The position numbers were made by a program, and so were the translations under genes. DNA of 64,000 nucleotides from Boesenbergia rotunda (Eukaryota; Streptophyta; Magnoliopsida; Zingiberales; Zingiberaceae). Below the pieces are notes generated by a model. That model saw only the letters and a list, made by a program, of their open reading frames with translations, was not told the origin of the DNA and did no database searches. This document shows positions 58,633-64,000 of this stretch, piece after piece (position 1 is the first letter of the stretch; each line of letters starts with the position of its first letter). The stretch lies in NCBI GenBank assembly GCA_024364735.1, contig JAGFNQ010004005.1, positions 566,507 to 630,506 on the forward strand, in the 5' to 3' direction.

Positions 58633-59528
58633 TTTGTTCTCCGGGATTCATCTATTCTATTTTTGTTGATTTCTCTGCATCTAGGTTTCCTGATTTTAGA
58701 TTTAACTTGTTCAAAGCCAATGAAAAAATGAGTTTTTGAAGAGGTGTTTAGGAATGTTTTACCCGTATGTTACTTCAATTTTTATGGCTGTTTGCCATTT
58801 CCACTTAAAGTTTCGATGCGCGAACGATGGCTAACTTGAATAGTCGAAAAAATTAGGCCTTGCATTTTCTAGTCATTCTCGACATGGCTGTCTAGTTGAT
58901 GTTTAGTTGGTTCTCCTTGTTGGTAGATTTTGTGTATCTTCCTTTGCTTGTGCTCCATTGAAAAATGAAATTGTTTTTTCCCTGTCAAGGTTATCTATCT
59001 TCCATATCTTTGTTATGTGTATTTGCTTGGTTAAACTAATTTCTTTATGTAGATTGTCTTCCATTGACATTGGTTTGTTTATTTTATGAATGACGGATAT
59101 TAGAAAGAATACTTAGACCTTTGTTTCTGTCAATGATAAGCACTTGCTTGTTTATTTGGTAATTTCCCGTAGGTACTTTTTTAGTCCAGATAGACAATTA
59201 TTCAGTTACTTTGTAACGTTCATGATTCATTTATTTCCCTTAGCCTAGGATTTTGTTAGCTTCTTGAATCTTGTTTTCATTAAGAGAAACTGTCCTAATT
59301 GCTGCAAAAATGGGGCCATGTTCTCCATGAATGCAACAATGACTAATTAATCTGATATCTTGTTTTAATTGATCGAATGAGCTTGTTAATTAAACTGAGA
59401 TCAGAAGACTTTGGCAAGACAAAAGCTAGGAGGCCTTTGAACTGATAGCAATATATCAAATTACTATAAGGTTAAACCAGATCTTGCTAATGTAGCTGTT
59501 AAAGTGGGGATATATATTGGACTATTAT
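58633..59528. other. Intron-like or non-coding remainder of the CACTA cargo
   Basis: T-rich, intron-like sequence, no further exon recognised. Gypsy-3 begins at 59529. Confidence 0.5.
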
Positions 59529-59749
59529 TGTAACACCCCAAAATTTTCCCATATAGAATGTTATGAAATATCATCAAATTTATGAAATATTATTATGAAA
59601 ATTCATGAAATATTATCATGAAATATTATGGATTCATGAATATGAAATATTAAAAATATTATGAAATTTTATGATGGGCTTGGCTTAATGGGCTTTGATA
59701 TGGATTAGTGCAAATTGTGATAAAAAGAAGAGGTAGAAAGGAGGAAGCA

Positions 59750-59812
59750 AGGATTGAACCTTGAACCTCCTAGTTGCACTCACCATGTCATAACCAATGA
59801 ACCAAGCAATAT
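59750..59812 (-). promoter_or_regulatory. tRNA-like Pol III unit antisense in Gypsy-3 LTR
   Basis: On the minus strand TGGTTCATTGG (59804-59794) fits the A-box form TRGYNNANNGG and GTTCAATCC (59759-59751) fits the B-box. Spacing is close to that of a tRNA gene. The orientation opposes the LTR transcript. Confidence 0.55.
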
Positions 59813-59885
59813 TCTTGTATAGAGAATAAGAAACATTCTTGTTAAATCGAGGGAAGCGAAGAGACATGCCTCTTCATGAGAAGAG

Positions 59886-59893
59886 TATAAATA
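59886..59893 (+). promoter_or_regulatory. Gypsy-3 LTR TATA box
   Basis: TATAAATA about 360 bases into the LTR. Gypsy-4 has the same word at 63584-63591, about 295 bases in. Confidence 0.6.
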
Positions 59894-62134
59894 AGAAAGG
59901 GGGAAAGGAAGTTACACTTCCTCTTCTTCTTCCCCACTTCCATTTTCGAAAATCAAGAAGACTCTCTTCCTTTTTCATTTTCGAAAAACACCACCCTAGG
60001 GTTCTAACCCTAGGGAATTTGAAAGGAAGAGGACCCATTGAAGGTTCTTGCCTCTACTAAGTCTAAGGAGCCCTAGAGAAGATTTGAAAAGGATTTCCAC
60101 TTGTCCTTCAAGTGTAGGGTACCCTACGGTTTAAAGAGAAGGTGAAATTCCAGCACAAGGATGTAAGTGTCCTCTCGCCTGCAACATAATTGCTATTGGA
60201 TGTTTGTTGTCTCATTCATTTGAAAAATCACAAGGGTTTCCCTTGATGAAGGTTTCGGCCACCCCTTTAAGGGGTCCAAGAGAAGGGTTTTTGATCAAAC
60301 TTTGATGCACGCTAGTAACCCTAGGGATTTTATACACATATGTGTTGTTTCCAAATTTTTGAAAGGACAAAAATTAGGGTTTGGGTACCCTACAAGGTTT
60401 CGGCCAAGACTTGGTGTCTTGGGGTTGTGAAGTGAATTACTTCTTGTTGCATGAGGAGACCCCTAGGAACTTAGGGTACATATGTATGATGACTTCCCAT
60501 CATGTTGTGATAACAAAAATTAGGGTTTAGCTACCCTACAACTTTCGGCCAAAGAGGAATAAATTAGGGCTTTTGAGTTGCTTGCTATCCTATTATGTTC
60601 CCATGATTAGTATTGTAGATAAAATATTTGTGTAAATGTTTGTGTGAAGATTGGAAGTCAAAAACCTAGCCTACTCTACCCTACAAGGTTTCGGCCAACT
60701 CTAGGGGAATTAGGGTTTAAGGTTGTATGATTTTCCTTATGATATATCCATGCTTAATAAGTATAGGTGAGGTGTTTGTAAGAATGCTTGAATGAATGCT
60801 TGATTGGAAAACCCAACTCCTTTACCTGTGACTTTTGGCCAACCCTAGTTCTAGGGTTGGGAAGTACTTAATGAAACCATGAAGCATGCTATCACTTATA
60901 TGATGTGTGTATAATTTATGTGACCTATCTTGTTAGGTATAAAAGCATGCCTTATAGCCCATGGGGCACCTTGATGATATGAACATTATATGTTTGATAA
61001 TATGCTTGAAAAAGGATACTCTATTGAAATTGGGATCAAGAGCACCCCTAAATGTGTGGTGTGTCCCTAGGGGATCATGAGCACCCTTGAAGAGTGGTGT
61101 GTCCCTTGAAGATGTTATTAGGAGTACCTTTAAGCATATGCTTGTATATGTAAATACATGTTAAGATACTTTACTTTGAAAGTTGTGTACCCGACTCGGA
61201 AGGGGGTCGTTAAACAAATCCACTGTGCATGTTAACTGAAGGTCATGGCATTGGTAGGACGGAAGGGTCCTGCCCTAATTAGATTGGTGGCTCGCTACCC
61301 CAACTCATTAGGGAACGCGCTTGATGTGGTACTACAACTGGGCCCTAGATGATATTATATTTTTAAGTACTTACCTTTATGGAGCCTTTTGAAAAGCATT
61401 TTCTCATTATGTGATGATCTTGTTCTGTAAAGCACTGAGAAATATTGGATGTGATGCTTATGATGCTTATAATTCCATCTTGATTACTATGTACATGATA
61501 TGATGTATCGATACGGATTTTGCGAGTAGGCCCGGATTCTTACTAAGCATGTTTTGCTTACTAGTTTCATGTTGGTTTCTTATGCTGCAGATAGCGGTAA
61601 GAAATACTTGAACTAAAGGAAGAGGCAGAGGGAAAGCTACAAGATGTGTGTGGTGATGGCTCGGGAAAGAAAGAAGGATTCTTATCTACCATTATTGTTT
61701 AGAATCCAAATTGCTTCCTCTAAAAGATTACAAGTTGTATTACTATATATTGATTGTGTGATGACTATGTCTACTCTACTGTTGGTCAAGTTAGAGTTAT
61801 GGAACCTATGTCATGTTAGATAACTCATGCTACATTCTTACTTGAGATTCCATGCTATAGTGTTTAATTGGATCACTTGCAGTAAGTTATGTTTAGATTA
61901 TGCCATGCTCTATCTTGCTCAAACCATGTTTAGACCAGTAAACTACGAACTTAAATGATTTGCTATTATGTTGTAAATGCATGTCGACAAATGATAGATT
62001 TTTGCTCAAGAATGCTTACTACTATTCCTGCATTGTAATTGTTCTACTTGATATACATGCTTAACATGGTAAATGATATGAATGTATGGACCCGTAACCC
62101 CGCCTTTAGGGTAGATATAAGGGCGGGCGTTACA

Positions 62135-62151
62135 AGTTGGTATCAGAGCAG
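62135..62151 (+). promoter_or_regulatory. Gypsy-3 primer-binding site
   Basis: AGTTGGTATCAGAGCAG directly after the LTR, iMet type. Confidence 0.93.
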
Positions 62152-62356
62152 ATTTCCCCTCCACCACACACACATCAAGCTTCCTCCTGCCGCTTCCAAG
62201 TAAGAAATCCTAACTCGCCTTACTTTATTTATTTCATGTACAGTACAACTATATGGGATGATTTATGCTTGCATAATATGGAGATGATTAATACTTGCAT
62301 AACAAGTAAAGGTAGAATTATAACTTATGTAGTCATTTACTGTCTACATAATAGAT
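62152..62356 (+). other. Gypsy-3 leader
   Basis: Short non-coding leader before gag. Confidence 0.6.
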
Positions 62357-63288
62357 ATGGCTAGAAGGCGTAGTACTAGGGGTAACGAGACAGCACCCCC
62401 ACCTGACCTGATCCAGGTGATTACTGAGCTGCAGCGCCAGGTCACTGAGTAGAAGCAGATGATAAACACTCTGATGACCCAGCAGACTAACACTGCCACC
62501 CCTACGGGAAGTCAGAACGCTATAACCACTGAGCCTCCGACTGCACAGGCGCCCTCGGACACTATGGCCAAAGCAGTCCAACAGGAAGCTTATTTGATAC
62601 AGTGGCAGCGACTGAAGCCGGACAAGTTCTCCGGCACCTGCGAGCCGTGGGACGGCCAGTCCTGGCTCAAAACGGTGGAAAGCACCATGGAACTTCTCGA
62701 CTGGCCGGAACACGAGAAGGTCAAGTGTGTCTCGTTCTGCCTCTCCGGCGATGCTCGGATGTGGTGGGAACGGGTGAAGGCCAGAAGATCAGTGGACCAG
62801 ATGAAATGGAAGGATTTCGAGTCTGAATTTCTGGAGGAGTTCTTCCATATGAGGGTGACCAACAGGCATTTTGATGAGTTCACCGAATTTCGACAGGGGA
62901 ATCTCTCTGTCAACGAGGCCGTCCAGAAATTTAACCGACTGGCACGATTATGTCTGGAGCTGGTCAATACTGAAAGGGAAAGGGTCAGATTAATGCTGAG
63001 AATGCTCAGGCCCGACATCGCTCTGAGTGTAGCCGGTGGCGTTCATAGGCCACAGACTGCAGAGGAGCTAGTCAGCGGCGCCCTGAATGCTGAGCACTAT
63101 CTGAAGAATATCAGCCAGCAGAAGCAGGCCCCAGCCAGTACACAGAATCAGAGTCAGTCGGAAAATCAAAGGACTCAGAACACTAACCCCCACTGGAAGA
63201 AGAACCACAATGGAAAAAGAAAGCCATGGAACAAGTCTACTGGTGATTCGAAAGGCAAGAAGCCTAAGTACCCTCCTTGTGCCACCTG
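62357..63288 (+). pseudogene. Gypsy-3 gag, interrupted
   Basis: It starts MARRRSTRGNE at 62357, like Gypsy-1 gag. Codon 32 (62450-62452) is TAG where CAG would continue the Q-rich segment. Beyond it the frame is open through WDGQSWLKTVESTMELLDW, MWWERVKARR and HRPQTAEELVSGAL. The first two cysteines of the zinc knuckle (CATC) are the last thing before the Gypsy-4 LTR breaks in. The one nonsense codon and the insertion are the only defects seen, so the element was probably fairly recent. Confidence 0.92.
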
Positions 63289-64000
63289 TGTAACGCCCCA
63301 AAATTCCCATTTTTTAGTTCTTAAAGTCCTTAGAATTATTTAAAAATGGTTTAGAAATATTCTAGATATTTTTAGGAATTTTTAGAATATTTTTATGGAA
63401 TTTTCCGAGTCCGTTTAGTATTTTTTAAAAAAAAGGAAAAACGTTAAAAGGCAGCAGGGGGTTCGAACCCGCGACCACCGGAAGAGCAAGCGCGCGCGTG
63501 ACCGGCTGGGCTAGGGTATCAAGCACAACAAAAGGTGGAGAGAAATATATTTATAGAGTAGTTACGTTTTTCCATAAAGATAGTATAAATAGATAAGTTA
63601 AGAGAGGAAATTGGATTTTTTGGTTTTCTCTCTTCCTCACCCTAGCCGCGCGACACACGCACGGGAATCCTCTTCCCCTCTCTTGTGCGCACGCCAACAC
63701 CAAGCCGAGACTTCCTCTCCTCTTCCAAGGGGGCGCCGGCCAAGAGGGAACCAATGAGACGGAGCGTTTCGTCCGTCTCGACGAGAAGAACACGTAGGCG
63801 CGGACGGTTCGTAGAGATTTCAAGCTTCTCCCGAGCCCTAGACGCCAATTTTGGTTGTAAGTTCAAGGAAACCAAAGTAAGTACTGCTCACCTACAGTAA
63901 GAGGCGGTTTTCCGCAACCTTTTTTTTCGTAGAAAGTTAAAAATGCAAAGTTTGTTTTAGTTTAAGATCTTGCATGTATTTCTAGTTTAATTCATGCTTG
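63289..64000 (+). mobile_element. Gypsy-4, LTR start (same family as Gypsy-1)
   Basis: Begins TGTAACGCCCC at 63289 and matches the Gypsy-1 LTR base for base over long stretches, in opposite orientation. It runs off the window. TATAAATA lies at 63584-63591. The region of about 63820-63900 matches the Gypsy-1 LTR near 5090-5150. Confidence 0.93.
63458..63522 (-). promoter_or_regulatory. tRNA-like Pol III unit antisense in Gypsy-4 LTR
   Basis: The minus strand has TAGCCCAGCCGG (63513-63502) and GTTCGAACC (63468-63460), both identical to Gypsy-1. The box interval is shorter here than in Gypsy-1, close to a normal tRNA gene. Confidence 0.55.

Larger units (their letters stand above)
57088..59528. 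mobile_element. CACTA (EnSpm-type) DNA transposon, one end, carrying gene-like exons
   Basis: The terminus CACTACTAGAA at 57088 is followed by subterminal repeats of ACAACAGTT/AACTGTTGT type, the usual layout of plant CACTA ends. A 57540-57790 stretch rich in GAAGTAAT and ATTACTTC in both directions follows, then GC-rich exon-like sequence. No transposase is seen. The other end must be to the right of the window, since Gypsy-3 interrupts it at 59529. Confidence 0.75.
59529..62134 (+). repeat. Gypsy-3 5' LTR (2606 bp)
   Basis: Begins TGTAACACCCC and ends GGGCGTTACA beside the primer site. Several degenerate copies of a block with TACCCTACAAGGTTTCGGCC recur between 60240 and 60850. A TATA box lies at 59886. 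Confidence 0.92.
59529..63288 (+). mobile_element. Gypsy-3, Ty3/gypsy (Tekay-like) element, 5' part
   Basis: LTR, iMet-type primer site and gag, cut at 63289 by Gypsy-4. The family differs from Gypsy-1: the LTR starts TGTAACACCCC and is 2.6 kb, though the gags are homologous. Confidence 0.92.

Overview
The window is nuclear DNA of a flowering plant. Essentially all of it is transposable elements inserted into one another. I see no intact host gene. Reverse transcriptases, integrases and gags of plant Ty1/copia and Ty3/gypsy type, tRNA-iMet and tRNA-Asp type primer-binding sites, and a CACTA terminus all point to a large, repeat-rich plant genome. A monocot, perhaps of the Zingiberales, is only a weak impression. 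A 713-base assembly gap lies at 14881-15593.

The element boundaries give a relative order of insertion. The oldest layer is about 1.2 kb of copia pol at 31921-33132 (Copia-4, minus). To its left: Copia-3 (22516-31920, plus) inserted into Copia-4; Copia-2 (17343-22515, minus) inserted into the 5' LTR of Copia-3; Copia-1 (5678-17342, minus) inserted into the gag of Copia-2; Gypsy-1 (1-5677, minus, open at the window start) inserted into the 3' LTR of Copia-1. A 2.3 kb Angela-like solo LTR (19524-21818) also sits inside the Copia-2 LTR. To its right: an Athila-like element (from 33133, plus) inserted into Copia-4. That element carries Gypsy-2 (33266-42294, minus) in its 5' LTR, a 0.5 kb copia scrap in its pol (about 46587-47104) and a solo Sirevirus-type LTR (50916-52572). 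It is cut at 52860 by Copia-5 (minus), which is cut at 57088 by a CACTA element carrying gene-like exons. The CACTA is cut at 59529 by Gypsy-3 (plus), and Gypsy-3 gag is cut at 63289 by Gypsy-4, a second copy of the Gypsy-1 family.

Most coding regions are broken by nonsense codons and frameshifts. Several stops can be traced to CGA-to-TGA changes by comparing Copia-2 with Copia-3, as expected for methylated, silenced elements. Gypsy-2 looks youngest: its 3.27 kb LTRs are almost the same and its target duplication is exact, yet its interior keeps only the integrase tail.

The most interesting signals are not ordinary genes: (i) arrays of short hairpins in the Sirevirus-type LTRs, whose stems change with compensation and whose motifs are swapped between related LTRs; (ii) an antisense tRNA-like A-box/B-box pair near the start of the LTR in three different gypsy families; (iii) an extra ORF in Copia-1 that appears to be spliced and looks like the plant transposon-protein family; (iv) an RRM-type RNA-binding gene fragment with splice sites inside the CACTA element; (v) the same GATCGGTC hairpin in a copia LTR, a copia interior and an Athila LTR.
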